Shown: one piece after another, positions 43,541 to 52,775 of the stretch | How positions within the stretch are numbered: the stretch's first letter is position 1 | Layout: each line of letters opens with the position of its first letter | NCBI GenBank assembly: GCA_022838705.1 | Contig: JALHJZ010000001.1 | Span: 104,669 to 168,668, forward strand | Origin: Candidatus Bipolaricaulota bacterium | Lineage (GTDB): Bacteria > Bipolaricaulota > Bipolaricaulia > Bipolaricaulales > Bipolaricaulaceae | DNA: 64,000 nt | Direction of reading: 5' to 3' | The notes under the pieces: generated by a model | The model's database searches: none | What the model saw: only the letters and a program-made list of their open reading frames with translations | Told to the model about the DNA's origin: nothing | Program-made: the position numbers and the translations under genes

Positions 43541-45625
43541 TCACTGGTCTGACGGCGGCGCGTCGCTCCCAGCACCACCGGCGAACTGGAGCTGCCACAG
43601 CGCCCAGAACAGACCCTTCTTCGCAAGGAGCTCGGCGAGCGTCCCCTCTTCAGCAAGCTTGCCCTCGTGGATGACCAAGACCCGATCCGCATTGCGGATC
43701 GTGGACAGGCGGTGGGCGATCGCGATCGAGGTCCGGCCCGCCAGCACCCGCTCCAACGCCTGCTGGACCTGGGCCTCGGTCTGGGAGTCGATGTTCGCCG
43801 TCGCCTCGTCGAGCACGATTAGCTTAGGCTCAGCCGCCACGGCGCGCGCCAACGACAGAAGCTGCCGCTCCCCCACCGATAGCCGCACCCCGCGCTCCTT
43901 GACTTGGGTCCCGTACCCGTCGGGGAGGCGGACGAGGTGGTCGTGGACCCCGACCGCCTTCGCCGCTTGCTCGGCGACCTCGGGGGGGACGACCCCGTCC
44001 CACATCCGGATGTTCTCCGCCACGTCGCCGGAGAAGAGGAACACCTCCTGGGGAACGAGGGCGAGCTTCTGCCGGTAGTCATGGAGGTCGAGCTCGGCCA
44101 GGTTCACCCCGTCCACGAGGATCTCCCCCCTCTGGGGACGGTAGAACCCGAGGATCAGGCCCACGATCGTCGTCTTCCCGGCCCCGGTCGGACCGACGAC
44201 CGCCACCCGCTCCCCAGGGGCGACCTTGAACGACACGTCCTTGAGAACCCAATCCTCGTCGCTGTACGCGAACCACACATTGCGGAACTCAATCTCCCCC
44301 TGGAGGACGGGGAGCGTGCGGGTGCCCGTTGGCTCCGTAGGCTCGTCGAGGATCCCGAAGATCCGCTCCGCAGCGACCATCGCCGCTTGGAGGATGTTGT
44401 ACTGCTCGGAGAGGTTCACCATCGGCTGGAAGAGCATGCGGATGTAGCTCGTGAACGCGACGAGTGCCCCAAGGGTAAACGCCCCAGCCAGCACCTCGCG
44501 GCCTCCGTACCAGATGAGGAGGGCGAGGGCCAGATTCTGCATCACCGAGATCACGGGCCCGAACACGCCGTACACGGTGATCGAGCGCATCTGGGCCCGG
44601 AAGAACCTCTGGTTGATGTCGGCGAACGTATCCATGCTGCGCCTCTCCTGGCGGAAGAGCTGGATGATTGTCATCCCGGATAGGGACTCGGCGATGTAGG
44701 CGTTGATCCGGGCGAGGATCCGCCGCGCCGCGCTGTAGGCCTCGCGGGCCCGCTTCCGGAACCAGAACGCCAGGACGAGGATGAACGGGGTGAACGCGAG
44801 GAGGAGGAGGGCGAGGCGGGGGTTGAGGTGGAACATGATCCCCAACACGCCAGCGATCATGAGGACGTCCTGCAGGAGCCGGACGAGGACCTGGGTGAAC
44901 ACCTCGTTGATCGCCGCGACATCGTTTGTGGCCCGCGTGACGAGCCGCCCCACCGGTTGCTGGTCGAGGTAGCTCATCGGGAGCCGCAGCAGGTGCCCGA
45001 ACACGGCCCGCCGCATGTCGTACAGGATCCTCTGCCCCGCGTACTGGATCGTGTACACCTGGCCGTAGGTGAAGAGGAACCGTACGAGGAGGAACCCGAT
45101 GTAGGCGAGGGTGAGGAACCCCAGGATCTGGATCGCCGACGCCCGTAACCGCAGGAGGTCCCCGCTCGGCAGGCCCCGCAGCGCCTCTTCGGAGGCCGCG
45201 TACCCCGCGGAGGTGAGGCGGAATGCCGTCGGATAGCGGGCGACGAGCTCAGCCTCAGCCCCGTCAGGGGGGACAATGAGGAACCGGCGGAGGACCCGCC
45301 CTTCCTCCTCGAGCGCCGCGCGCACGGGTTCGGGGAGGGTCCGCCCGTCCACGAGGAACGTGCCCGAATCGTAGGGGATCGCCCCCTCGACGGGGGGAGC
45401 ATCGGCCCGCACCTCGAGCCACGGCAGGACGAGGACCGTGTCCACCGCCGTCTTCACGACGTAGGGCATCGCGAGCTCGATGACCGTGATCCCCCCCGCA
45501 AGGAGGAACGCCGAGATGAAGAGGAGCCAGTACGGGCGGGCGAAGCGGATCATCCGCCGCAGGAGGCGGAAGTCGATCGCCTTGCCGAGCTGCTCGTCCT
45601 CGAAGCCGTGGTGGTGTCCGTTCAT
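43541..45625 (-). CDS. ABC exporter half-transporter, canonical-ATPase partner
   Basis: A 694-residue type IV ABC exporter subunit with six transmembrane helices followed by an ATPase domain. The Walker A is GPTGAGKTT and the Walker B LIVLDEATANID carries the catalytic glutamate, but the signature reads LSVGERQLL instead of LSGGQ. An extra ~100-residue loop, probably extracytoplasmic, lies between the first two helices (about 60-165). It pairs with the next subunit upstream (ATGA overlap). This resembles TM288/BmrD-type partners of heterodimeric exporters; lipid or drug export is inferred. Confidence 0.9.
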   Translation of the reverse strand: MNGHHHGFEDEQLGKAIDFRLLRRMIRFARPYWLLFISAFLLAGGITVIELAMPYVVKTAVDTVLVLPWLEVRADAPPVEGAIPYDSGTFLVDGRTLPEPVRAALEEEGRVLRRFLIVPPDGAEAELVARYPTAFRLTSAGYAASEEALRGLPSGDLLRLRASAIQILGFLTLAYIGFLLVRFLFTYGQVYTIQYAGQRILYDMRRAVFGHLLRLPMSYLDQQPVGRLVTRATNDVAAINEVFTQVLVRLLQDVLMIAGVLGIMFHLNPRLALLLLAFTPFILVLAFWFRKRAREAYSAARRILARINAYIAESLSGMTIIQLFRQERRSMDTFADINQRFFRAQMRSITVYGVFGPVISVMQNLALALLIWYGGREVLAGAFTLGALVAFTSYIRMLFQPMVNLSEQYNILQAAMVAAERIFGILDEPTEPTGTRTLPVLQGEIEFRNVWFAYSDEDWVLKDVSFKVAPGERVAVVGPTGAGKTTIVGLILGFYRPQRGEILVDGVNLAELDLHDYRQKLALVPQEVFLFSGDVAENIRMWDGVVPPEVAEQAAKAVGVHDHLVRLPDGYGTQVKERGVRLSVGERQLLSLARAVAAEPKLIVLDEATANIDSQTEAQVQQALERVLAGRTSIAIAHRLSTIRNADRVLVIHEGKLAEEGTLAELLAKKGLFWALWQLQFAGGAGSDAPPSDQ

Positions 45626-47337
45626 CGCACGAGGGCCTGCTGGAGTTCGTTCAGCCGCGCGTAGAGCCCTCCAAGGCGCACGAGGTGGCTGTGGTCTCCC
45701 TGCTCCACGATCCGCCCTCCGTCGAGGACGATGATGTGGTCCGCCTCACGGACGGCGGTAATGCGGTGGGCGACGACGATCGCCGTCCGCCGCTCCAGGA
45801 CGCCCCGCAGGTGGCCGAGGATCTCCTCCTCGACCTGGGCGTCCACCGACGACAGGACGTCATCGAGGATCAGGATCGGCGCGTTGAGGAGGAGCGCCCG
45901 GGCGATCCCCACCCGCTGCCGCTGGCCTCCGGACAGGGTCACCCCCCGCTCCCCGACGATCGTGTCCAGGCCATCGGGGAACGACGCGATCTCCTCGGCG
46001 AGCCCGGCGAGGCGCGCTGCCTCCCGCACCTCGTCCTCGCTCGCCTCCGGTCGGCCGTAGGCGATGTTCTCCCGCAACGTGGCCGAGAAGAGGAACACGT
46101 CCTGGGGGGCCATCGCGATCTGCCCCCGCAGCTCCCCAAGGTCGAGGAGGCGGATGTCGGCTCCGCCGAGGAGCACCGTCCCCGGCGGGGGATCGTAGAG
46201 GCGGGGGAGGAGACGGACGAGGGTCGACTTGCCGGACCCGGTGAGGCCGACGACGCCCAAGGTCGTCCCCTCCTCCACGATGAGGTTCACATCCTGCAGG
46301 GCGGGGCGAGCTGTGCCGGGGTAGGTGAAGGTGAGATCGCGGAACTCGATCCGCCGGGAGGGCGGCACCGGGAGCGGTTCGGCGGGGCTCGTGATGTCCG
46401 GCTCCTCAGCGAAGATCCTGTCCAGCCTCTTCATCGAGGCTGCGCCCTGCTGGAGGGTGTTCACGACCCACCCGATGGCCATCATCGGCCACACCATCAT
46501 CCCGAGGTAGTTCATGAACGCCACGAGGTCCCCGAGGCTGAGCGTGCCCCCGAGGACGCCCCGGCCCCCGAACCAGAGGATGATCACCGTCCCGAGACCA
46601 GCGAGGAACCCCACCGCAGGTTCAAACACGCCCGACACCCGGGTGAGGGCCATGTTCGCCTCCACGTTCTCCCGGTTCGTGCCGGAGAACGCCCCCTCGA
46701 TCCCCTCCTCCCGCGCGAACGCGCGCAGGAGACGGATCCCGGACAGGGTCTCCCGCACCCGCTCCGTGAGGGCCGAGAACGCGGCTTGGGCCCGCTCGAA
46801 CCGGCGGTGGATGAGCCGACCGAACCCCACCACGGCGAGGGTGATGAACGGGAGCGGGATGAACGCGTACAACGTCAGCATCGGCGAGATCCCGATCATC
46901 GCCACGAGGGAGACAGAGATCATGATCACCGCGTCCGAGGCCATGAGGACCCCCTGGCTGCACGAGCGGCGGACGGCCTCGAGGTCGTTCGTGGCATGGG
47001 CCATGAGGTCCCCGGTGGAGTGCTCGACATAGTAGGCGGGGGAGAGCTTGAGGAGGTGAGCGTAGAGGCGGTTGCGCATGTCCCGCTCGATGAGGCGCCC
47101 CGCGCCGAAAAGGAGGATCCGCCACACGAACCGGAACCCGAACACGACCACCGCGATCGCCACCAGGTAGAGGGCGTAGCGGACAAGGCGCTCCCCCGTC
47201 CCGGCGACGAGGTCGTCCACCGCACTGCGCACGATGAGCGGGGCGATGAGCTGGAAGGCATCCACCACGAACAGGGCGAGGACGCCTGCGAGCAGGCGCC
47301 AGCGGTATCGCCACAGCTCTCGGAAGATGCCACGCAT
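45622..47337 (-). CDS. ABC exporter half-transporter, degenerate-site partner
   Basis: A 571-residue ABC exporter subunit: six transmembrane helices, Walker A GLTGSGKST, signature LSGGQRQRVGIARAL, and Walker B ILILDDVLSSVD where aspartate replaces the catalytic glutamate. With the partner's altered signature this leaves one consensus and one degenerate ATP site, the TM287/288 layout. It is first of the two-gene operon; TATAAT lies 11 bases before the ATG and no ribosome site is visible. Confidence 0.92.
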   Translation of the reverse strand: MRGIFRELWRYRWRLLAGVLALFVVDAFQLIAPLIVRSAVDDLVAGTGERLVRYALYLVAIAVVVFGFRFVWRILLFGAGRLIERDMRNRLYAHLLKLSPAYYVEHSTGDLMAHATNDLEAVRRSCSQGVLMASDAVIMISVSLVAMIGISPMLTLYAFIPLPFITLAVVGFGRLIHRRFERAQAAFSALTERVRETLSGIRLLRAFAREEGIEGAFSGTNRENVEANMALTRVSGVFEPAVGFLAGLGTVIILWFGGRGVLGGTLSLGDLVAFMNYLGMMVWPMMAIGWVVNTLQQGAASMKRLDRIFAEEPDITSPAEPLPVPPSRRIEFRDLTFTYPGTARPALQDVNLIVEEGTTLGVVGLTGSGKSTLVRLLPRLYDPPPGTVLLGGADIRLLDLGELRGQIAMAPQDVFLFSATLRENIAYGRPEASEDEVREAARLAGLAEEIASFPDGLDTIVGERGVTLSGGQRQRVGIARALLLNAPILILDDVLSSVDAQVEEEILGHLRGVLERRTAIVVAHRITAVREADHIIVLDGGRIVEQGDHSHLVRLGGLYARLNELQQALVR

Positions 47338-47348
47338 GGGGACCGGGG

Positions 47349-47376
47349 ATTATACGGGATCCTCTCAGCAGGCCAA
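47349..47376 (-). promoter_or_regulatory. Promoter of the ABC exporter operon
   Basis: On the minus strand TTGGCC, a 16-nt spacer and consensus TATAAT are present. The -10 ends 11 bases before the ATG, so any leader is only a few bases. Confidence 0.5.
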
Positions 47377-47440
47377 GCCGAACGCGGGGCGGGAAGTTGA
47401 TCGTCCTCACCGCGACGGCTACGATGCCGCCGGAGGTGCC

Positions 47441-47722
47441 ATGGCTACAGAACGGGAAATGCAGGTTGGCGCAGAAATGGATACGCGAAAAGGCGTGTAC
47501 GCGAACCTGGCGGTGATCTCGCACCAGCCGGACGAGTTCTTCCTCGACTTCCTCCTCGTGGATCCCCAGGCCCAGACCCCGGAGCGGGGGCAGGCGATCC
47601 TCGTGTCGCGGGTCATCCTCTCCCCCCGCCACATGAAGCGGCTCCACGAGGCGATCGGGGAGAACATCGAGAAGTACGAGAAGAACCTGGGAAAGATCGT
47701 CATCCCGCCGAAGCTCGCCTGA
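47441..47722 (+). CDS. DUF3467-family protein
   Basis: A 93-residue protein with the DUF3467 pattern: YANLAVISHQPDEFFLDFLLVDP, then ILVSRVILSPRHMKRLHEAI and a helical end. Its function is unknown; family members are small cytoplasmic proteins found next to varied genes. GGAGGT precedes the ATG at 47441, and a possible TACGAT -10 lies upstream. Confidence 0.85.
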   Translation: MATEREMQVGAEMDTRKGVYANLAVISHQPDEFFLDFLLVDPQAQTPERGQAILVSRVILSPRHMKRLHEAIGENIEKYEKNLGKIVIPPKLA

Positions 47723-47767
47723 TCCTGCCTGTCTCAGGCCGCGTGGGATCCCCGCTCCTGCCTCTCC

Positions 47768-47796
47768 TTGCGTGGGCAGAGGCCAACCAGTATCCT
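47768..47796 (+). promoter_or_regulatory. Probable promoter of the peptide-transporter operon
   Basis: TTGCGT, a 17-nt spacer and TATCCT lie about 96 nt before the solute-binding protein. A second TATCCT lies nearer the gene, so more than one start is possible. Confidence 0.45.
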
Positions 47797-47892
47797 GAAG
47801 GTTGCAGTTATCCCATGGAACCGGGGAGGTGAGAAGGGCACGTACTCCCCCTGAGGCACCCGTTATCCTACACCTCGCACAAGGAGGGAGAG

Positions 47893-49428
47893 ATGAAGAG
47901 GAACCTGACTAGCCATCTTCTGCTTTTTGTGATTGCACTCGCGGTCTCCGTGGTCGGGTCAGGCCAGGCCATCAAGACACTGGTCGTGGGAATTGAGGCC
48001 GACGCGATGACGATGGACCCCGGCAACTTCCGCCATCGGGAGACGGAGACGATCCTCCGCAACATGTTCGATGGCCTGGTGACGCGAACGCCGGAGGGCC
48101 GGATCGTGCCCGAGCTCGCTGTGTCCTGGGAACGCCTCTCGGACAGGGAGTGGGTGTTCCACCTGCGGGACGGGGTGACGTGGCACGACGGGACGCCGTT
48201 CACGGCCGAGGACGTGGTGTTCACGGTCGAGCGCACGGTGAAGGAGGGGAGGATCGGCGGGCTGACCTCACCCCGCAAGAGCCTCCTCGACCCCGTGACG
48301 GATGCCGTGGCCATCGGCCCGCTCACTGTCAAGCTCATCACCTCGGTCCCGTTCGCCGCACTCCCGTCGTTCCTCCCCCATACCCTGATCGTGCCCAAGC
48401 ACTACGTGGAGGCAGTCGGCGACGCCGAGTTCGGGCAACGGCCGATCGGCAGCGGACCGTTCCGGTTCGTGCGCTGGGACCGGGGGCAGCAGGTGGTGAT
48501 GGAGCGCTACGACGGGTACTACGGCGGCTCCCCGGACCTGCCACCGGTCGGACCGGCGAAGCTCGACCGGGTCATCTTCCGGATCCTCCCTGAGACCTCG
48601 ACCCGCATTGCCGCGCTCCGCGCCGGCGAAATCCACATCGCGACCCGGATCCCGGTTGACCTGATTGCCGAGGTGGATGCCGATCCCAACCTCGCCGTGC
48701 TGAGCGTGCGCGGGACCCGCAGCACGTTCCTGGAGATGAACGTCAACAAGGCCCCCTTCGATGACGTCCGCGTGCGGCGGGCGATCAACTATGCGATCGA
48801 CGTGGACACGATCATCAAGTTCATCCTCGACGGATTGGCCACGCCCATCCCCACGATCATGTCGCCCGACTCCCCGTTCTACGCCCCCATCGCCCCCTAT
48901 GGGTACGACCCAGTGAAGGCAAAGGCCCTCCTCGCCCGCGCTGGCTACGGGAACGGGTTCAGCGTGACCATTGATACGCAGGCCCATTTCCAGGATGTGG
49001 CCCTCGTCATCGCCGAGATGCTGCGCGACGTGGGGATCGACGCCAAGGTTCAGGTATGGGAGTGGGGCGTCCTCCAGGCGGAGCTCCTCGCCGGGACGCG
49101 GATGATGCACCTCGGGGACTGGGGGAACTCGACCCTCGAGCCGAACGACATCATGATTCCCAAGCTCGTGACCGGGGAGCGCGGGAACTTCAGCGGGTAC
49201 TCGAGCCGCGTGCTGGAGGCCTTGATCGACCTCGCGGAGCGGGTGACGGTGGACCCCGAGGTCCGCCGGGTGGCCTACCACATCGCGCAACAGGTGATCT
49301 ACGACGACGCACCGATGGCGTTCCTGTGGGTCGCGCAGGAGTCCTACGGGGTGAACGCGCGGGTGGTCGGGTGGAAGCCAAGTCCGGATAGCCGGATCAA
49401 CCTCCACGACGTGGACCTGATCCTGTAG
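47893..49428 (+). CDS. ABC transporter substrate-binding protein (family 5, peptide/nickel type)
   Basis: A 511-residue exported receptor for an oligopeptide- or dipeptide-type importer. The signal peptide ends near SVVGSGQA, with no lipobox cysteine. WERLSDREWVFHLRDGVTWHDG and DVRVRRAINYAID are SBP family 5 motifs. AAGGAGGGAG precedes the ATG. Two permease genes follow but no ATPase genes, so the ATPases must be encoded elsewhere. The ligand is unknown. Confidence 0.93.
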   Translation: MKRNLTSHLLLFVIALAVSVVGSGQAIKTLVVGIEADAMTMDPGNFRHRETETILRNMFDGLVTRTPEGRIVPELAVSWERLSDREWVFHLRDGVTWHDGTPFTAEDVVFTVERTVKEGRIGGLTSPRKSLLDPVTDAVAIGPLTVKLITSVPFAALPSFLPHTLIVPKHYVEAVGDAEFGQRPIGSGPFRFVRWDRGQQVVMERYDGYYGGSPDLPPVGPAKLDRVIFRILPETSTRIAALRAGEIHIATRIPVDLIAEVDADPNLAVLSVRGTRSTFLEMNVNKAPFDDVRVRRAINYAIDVDTIIKFILDGLATPIPTIMSPDSPFYAPIAPYGYDPVKAKALLARAGYGNGFSVTIDTQAHFQDVALVIAEMLRDVGIDAKVQVWEWGVLQAELLAGTRMMHLGDWGNSTLEPNDIMIPKLVTGERGNFSGYSSRVLEALIDLAERVTVDPEVRRVAYHIAQQVIYDDAPMAFLWVAQESYGVNARVVGWKPSPDSRINLHDVDLIL

Positions 49429-49436
49429 ATGGGCTC

Positions 49437-49463
49437 GGGGAGGGGCGATCGGCGCCCCTCCCC
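49437..49463 (+). terminator. Hairpin between the binding-protein and permease genes
   Basis: A perfect 11-bp stem (GGGGAGGGGCG with CGCCCCTCCCC) closes a five-base loop just after the binding-protein stop. Such hairpins commonly lower permease expression relative to the binding protein. Confidence 0.6.
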
Positions 49464-49472
49464 ACTCCTTCT

Positions 49473-50495
49473 GTGTCCGGCTACATCCTGCGACGGCTGG
49501 GGCAGGCAGTCCCCGTGCTCCTCGGGGTGACGTTCGTTGTGTTCCTCCTCATGTACCTCACCCCGGGGGACCCGGTGCAGCTATTCATGGGCCAGGCGGG
49601 GATAGTGTCCCAGGAGGAGATCGAGCGTGTCCGCCGCGAGTTCGGCCTGGATCGCCCATTTGTCGAGCAGTACGGCCGCTTCCTGGGGGGAATCCTGCGC
49701 GGGGACCTCGGTCAGTCCATCATCTACCGCCGCCCGGTGGCGACCCTGATCGCGGAACGGCTCCCGGCCACGATCGAGTTGACTCTGTTCGCGTCGCTCA
49801 TCGCCCTCCTCGTGGCGATCCCAGCGGGGGTGGTCGCCGCCGTGCGGCGCAACACGTGGTTCGATGCGATTGGGACGACGGTCTCCCTCCTCGGGGTGTC
49901 CCTGCCCGGCTTCTGGCTGGCCCTCGTCCTCATCCTCGTGTTCTCGGTGACGCTCAAGGTGCTCCCCGTGGCGGGGCGGGCATCCTATGGCACCGGCCTC
50001 CACTGGCAGACAGGTTTCCTGCTCCTGGACGCGATTTTGCAGGGCAACTGGCCAGCGTTCGTGGACATCCTGCGGCACCTGGTGATGCCTGCCCTCGCCC
50101 TATCGGCAGGGATGATGGCGATGACAATGCGCCTCACCCGGTCGAGCTTGCTTGAAACAATCCATCAGGACTATGTGCGCACGGCGCAGGCCAAGGGCCT
50201 GCCCCAACGACGGGTCATCCTCCGCCATGCCCTCCGCAACGCCCTGCTCCCGGTGGTGACCGCGATCACCCTCAACGTGGGGGCATTGCTCGGCGGGAAC
50301 ATGGTGGTGGAAACCGTGTTCAGTTGGCCGGGCCTGGGGCGGCTGGTGGTGGACGCGGTGGAGAGCCGCGATTACCCCCTCATCCGCGGTTGTGTCCTCG
50401 TGTATGCGGTGACCTACGTCTTCCTCAATCTGATCGCCGACCTGTCGTATGCGGCGCTCGATCCGCGCGTCGCGGCGGGAGGAGGGAGGAAGTGA
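49473..50495 (+). CDS. Peptide-type ABC transporter permease (DppB-like)
   Basis: A 340-residue inner-membrane permease. MSGYILRRLGQAVPVLLGV is the typical first helix; DYVRTAQAKGLPQRRVILRHALRNALLP is the EAA-type loop that contacts the ATPase. The GTG start has no strong ribosome site because the hairpin lies directly upstream. Its stop overlaps the next GTG start. Confidence 0.93.
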   Translation: MSGYILRRLGQAVPVLLGVTFVVFLLMYLTPGDPVQLFMGQAGIVSQEEIERVRREFGLDRPFVEQYGRFLGGILRGDLGQSIIYRRPVATLIAERLPATIELTLFASLIALLVAIPAGVVAAVRRNTWFDAIGTTVSLLGVSLPGFWLALVLILVFSVTLKVLPVAGRASYGTGLHWQTGFLLLDAILQGNWPAFVDILRHLVMPALALSAGMMAMTMRLTRSSLLETIHQDYVRTAQAKGLPQRRVILRHALRNALLPVVTAITLNVGALLGGNMVVETVFSWPGLGRLVVDAVESRDYPLIRGCVLVYAVTYVFLNLIADLSYAALDPRVAAGGGRK

Positions 50496-51364
50496 GGGGC
50501 CGGGCGTGGCGCGCGTTCCGGCGTAACCGCCTCGCCCTCGTGGGGGCGGGGCTGGTGGGGGCGTTCACCCTCATCGCCCTCCTCTCCCCGTGGATCGTCC
50601 CCCACGACCCCACCCGGGGGGACCTCACCCGGCGCCTCCAGCCGCCCGCCGTGTCCGCCAGGGGGGACTGGAGCTATCCGCTGGGGACGGACAACTTGGG
50701 GCGGGACCTCCTGAGCCGGATCATGGCGGGGTCGCGCGTCTCGATCTCGCTTGGGCTGCTCGTGATCGTTGTCTGCACCGTGGTCGGGGTCAGCCTCGGC
50801 CTCATCTCCGGCTACGTGGGAGGATGGGTGGACACAGTGATCCAGCGCACGGTGGATGTCCTGCTGGCATTCCCGTACCTGATCTTGGCGATCGCGCTCA
50901 TGGCCCTGTTCGGCCCGGGCTTCCTGAACATGGTGATCGCGCTGGCGTTCAAGGAATGGACCACCTCGTGCCGGATCGTGCGCAGCGAGGTCCTGACTAT
51001 GAAAGAGGCGGCGTTCGTCGAGGCAGCCCGCGCCATCGGCGCTACACCGACCCGGATCCTGTTCCGCCATCTCCTCCCCAACGTGATCCCGTCCGCGATC
51101 GTCATCGGAACCCTCCGCGTGGGGTGGGTGGTGCTGATGGAGGCCTCACTGTCGTTCCTCGGATTGGGGATTCAGCCCCCCCAAGCGAGCTGGGGGACGA
51201 TCATCGCCGACGGTCGGCAGTACCTGTACTCGGCACGGGGATGGTGGATCTCCACCTTCCCCGGGATCGCGATCTTCCTGTTCGTGCTGGGGATGAACCT
51301 GTTCGGGGAGGGGCTGCGGGACGCCCTCGACCCGCGCCTCACCGGGGTCCCCCTTCTCGAATGA
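50492..51364 (+). CDS. Peptide-type ABC transporter permease (DppC-like)
   Basis: A 290-residue second permease. FRRNRLALVGAGLVGAF is the N-terminal helix, PLGTDNLGRDLLSRIMAGSR is the family signature, and AFVEAARAIGATPTRILFRHLLPN is the EAA loop. The GTG at 50492 overlaps the preceding stop in GTGA and follows GGGAGGAAG; the longer open frame upstream is shadow sequence. Oligopeptide transporter ATPase genes do not follow. Confidence 0.92.
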   Translation: MRGRAWRAFRRNRLALVGAGLVGAFTLIALLSPWIVPHDPTRGDLTRRLQPPAVSARGDWSYPLGTDNLGRDLLSRIMAGSRVSISLGLLVIVVCTVVGVSLGLISGYVGGWVDTVIQRTVDVLLAFPYLILAIALMALFGPGFLNMVIALAFKEWTTSCRIVRSEVLTMKEAAFVEAARAIGATPTRILFRHLLPNVIPSAIVIGTLRVGWVVLMEASLSFLGLGIQPPQASWGTIIADGRQYLYSARGWWISTFPGIAIFLFVLGMNLFGEGLRDALDPRLTGVPLLE

Positions 51365-51366
51365 CG

Positions 51367-52404
51367 CTAGCGGGGGGAGGCGATGATCCCCCCGCCCACC
51401 ACCTCCTCCCCGCGGTAGAACACGGCCGCCTGGCCCGGAGTGATCGCCCGCACTGGATGCGCGAACCGAACGTGGGCCTCCTCCCCTGCGAGTTCGACCT
51501 CGGCCGGGGTGGCGGGACTGCGGTACCGGACCTGGACTTCCGCTCTGAACCGCGCTCCCGGCGGTGCCCCCGCGATCCAGGAGAGATCCGTGGCCACGAG
51601 CTCATCAGCGTACAGGGCGCTCTCCGGTCCCACGATCACCGCGTTCGTCCTCCCGTCGAGGGCCACCACGTACAGGGGCTCCGGGGAGGACAGGCCGAGG
51701 CCGCGCCTCTGGCCCACGGTGTAGTGGGGGAGGCCCCGGTGCTCCCCCACCACCCGCCCGGAGAGGTCGAGGATCGGGCCGGGCGGGGCATCCGCAATGA
51801 GGGACGGAATACCGTCAGGCGCGAAGCACAGGTCCTGGCTCTCCCGGAGCCGGGCCGCCGTCAGGCCGAGGGCTTTCGCGAGGGCCTTGACCTCGGGCTT
51901 CGTCCGCTCGCCCACCGGGAACAGAGCGCGGGCGAGCTCGGACCGGCGGACGCGGTAGAGGAAGTAGGACTGGTCCTTAGCGGGGTCGGCCCCGCGCCGG
52001 AGGTAGGCCCCGTCCACGGCGTGGCGGATCCGGGCGTGGTGCCCGGTGGCGACGAACGCGATCCCACGCGCCTCCGCCTCCCGAACGAGGAGGGAGAACC
52101 GTACCTCGCGGTTGCAGACCGCACACGGGTTGGGGGTGAGGCCGCTCCGGTAGGCGGCGAGCGCGGGCTCCACGACGAGCCGGTGGAACTCCGCCCCGAC
52201 CTCGACCACCTCGTGGGGGATCCCCAGCTCGCGGGCGGCGAGGGAAGCCGCATCCACCGAGCAACACGGGTTCTCCCGTCGCCCGGCGGGATCCCAGAGC
52301 CACAGGGTCAGGCCGTGGACCTCGTAGCCCGCCTCACGGAGGAGGTGGGCAGCGATCGCGGAGTCCACCCCTCCCGATAGCCCCACCAGCACCCGCTGCG
52401 CCAT
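51367..52404 (-). CDS. mnmA: tRNA-specific 2-thiouridylase
   Basis: Adds sulfur to U34 of tRNAs for Lys, Glu and Gln; 345 residues. GLSGGVDSA is the PP-loop that activates the uridine. Catalytic cysteines are in NPCAVCN and SQDLCF, and KDQSYFLYRV is conserved. The C-terminal beta-barrel (GQAAVFYRGEEVVGGGII) is present. It ends two bases from the convergent permease stop. Confidence 0.96.
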   Translation of the reverse strand: MAQRVLVGLSGGVDSAIAAHLLREAGYEVHGLTLWLWDPAGRRENPCCSVDAASLAARELGIPHEVVEVGAEFHRLVVEPALAAYRSGLTPNPCAVCNREVRFSLLVREAEARGIAFVATGHHARIRHAVDGAYLRRGADPAKDQSYFLYRVRRSELARALFPVGERTKPEVKALAKALGLTAARLRESQDLCFAPDGIPSLIADAPPGPILDLSGRVVGEHRGLPHYTVGQRRGLGLSSPEPLYVVALDGRTNAVIVGPESALYADELVATDLSWIAGAPPGARFRAEVQVRYRSPATPAEVELAGEEAHVRFAHPVRAITPGQAAVFYRGEEVVGGGIIASPR

Positions 52405-52410
52405 CCACGG

Positions 52411-52764
52411 TCACGTCTCGTGCGCGATGGGGATAACACACAGGAACTCAAGCGATCCGGGGCCGGTGTTCCGGAACTGGTGGTGCTCCCCGGGCGGGAC
52501 GAACACCACGCTCCCCGCGCCGATCTCGACCGGGCCGGTGGGGGTGAGGACGGTCCCCGTCCCGCGGAGGACGATCACCCCGTGCTCGAACGGATGGCTG
52601 TGGGCCGCGGTGTGGCCACCGGGGCCCAGGGTGAACTGGCGCACCGCAAACGTCGGCGCCCGATCGGCCGGCCCGATCAGGACCCGCTTCTGGACGCCCA
52701 CGATCCCCCCCCCGTTCGACATATCCCGCACCTCGATGTCGGCGATCCTCTTCACGGTCGCCAC
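52411..52764 (-). CDS. Cupin-domain protein
   Basis: A 117-residue single cupin barrel. GGHTAAHSHPFEHGVIVLRG carries the metal-binding HxH...E residues, and VPPGEHHQFRN supplies the second histidine motif. The GTG at 52764 is chosen because AAGGAGG lies five bases before it. Substrate unknown; such small cupins are sensors, isomerases or dioxygenases. It lies between mnmA and a phosphatase-fold gene on the same strand. Confidence 0.82.
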   Translation of the reverse strand: MATVKRIADIEVRDMSNGGGIVGVQKRVLIGPADRAPTFAVRQFTLGPGGHTAAHSHPFEHGVIVLRGTGTVLTPTGPVEIGAGSVVFVPPGEHHQFRNTGPGSLEFLCVIPIAHET

Positions 52765-52775
52765 CTCTACCTCCT

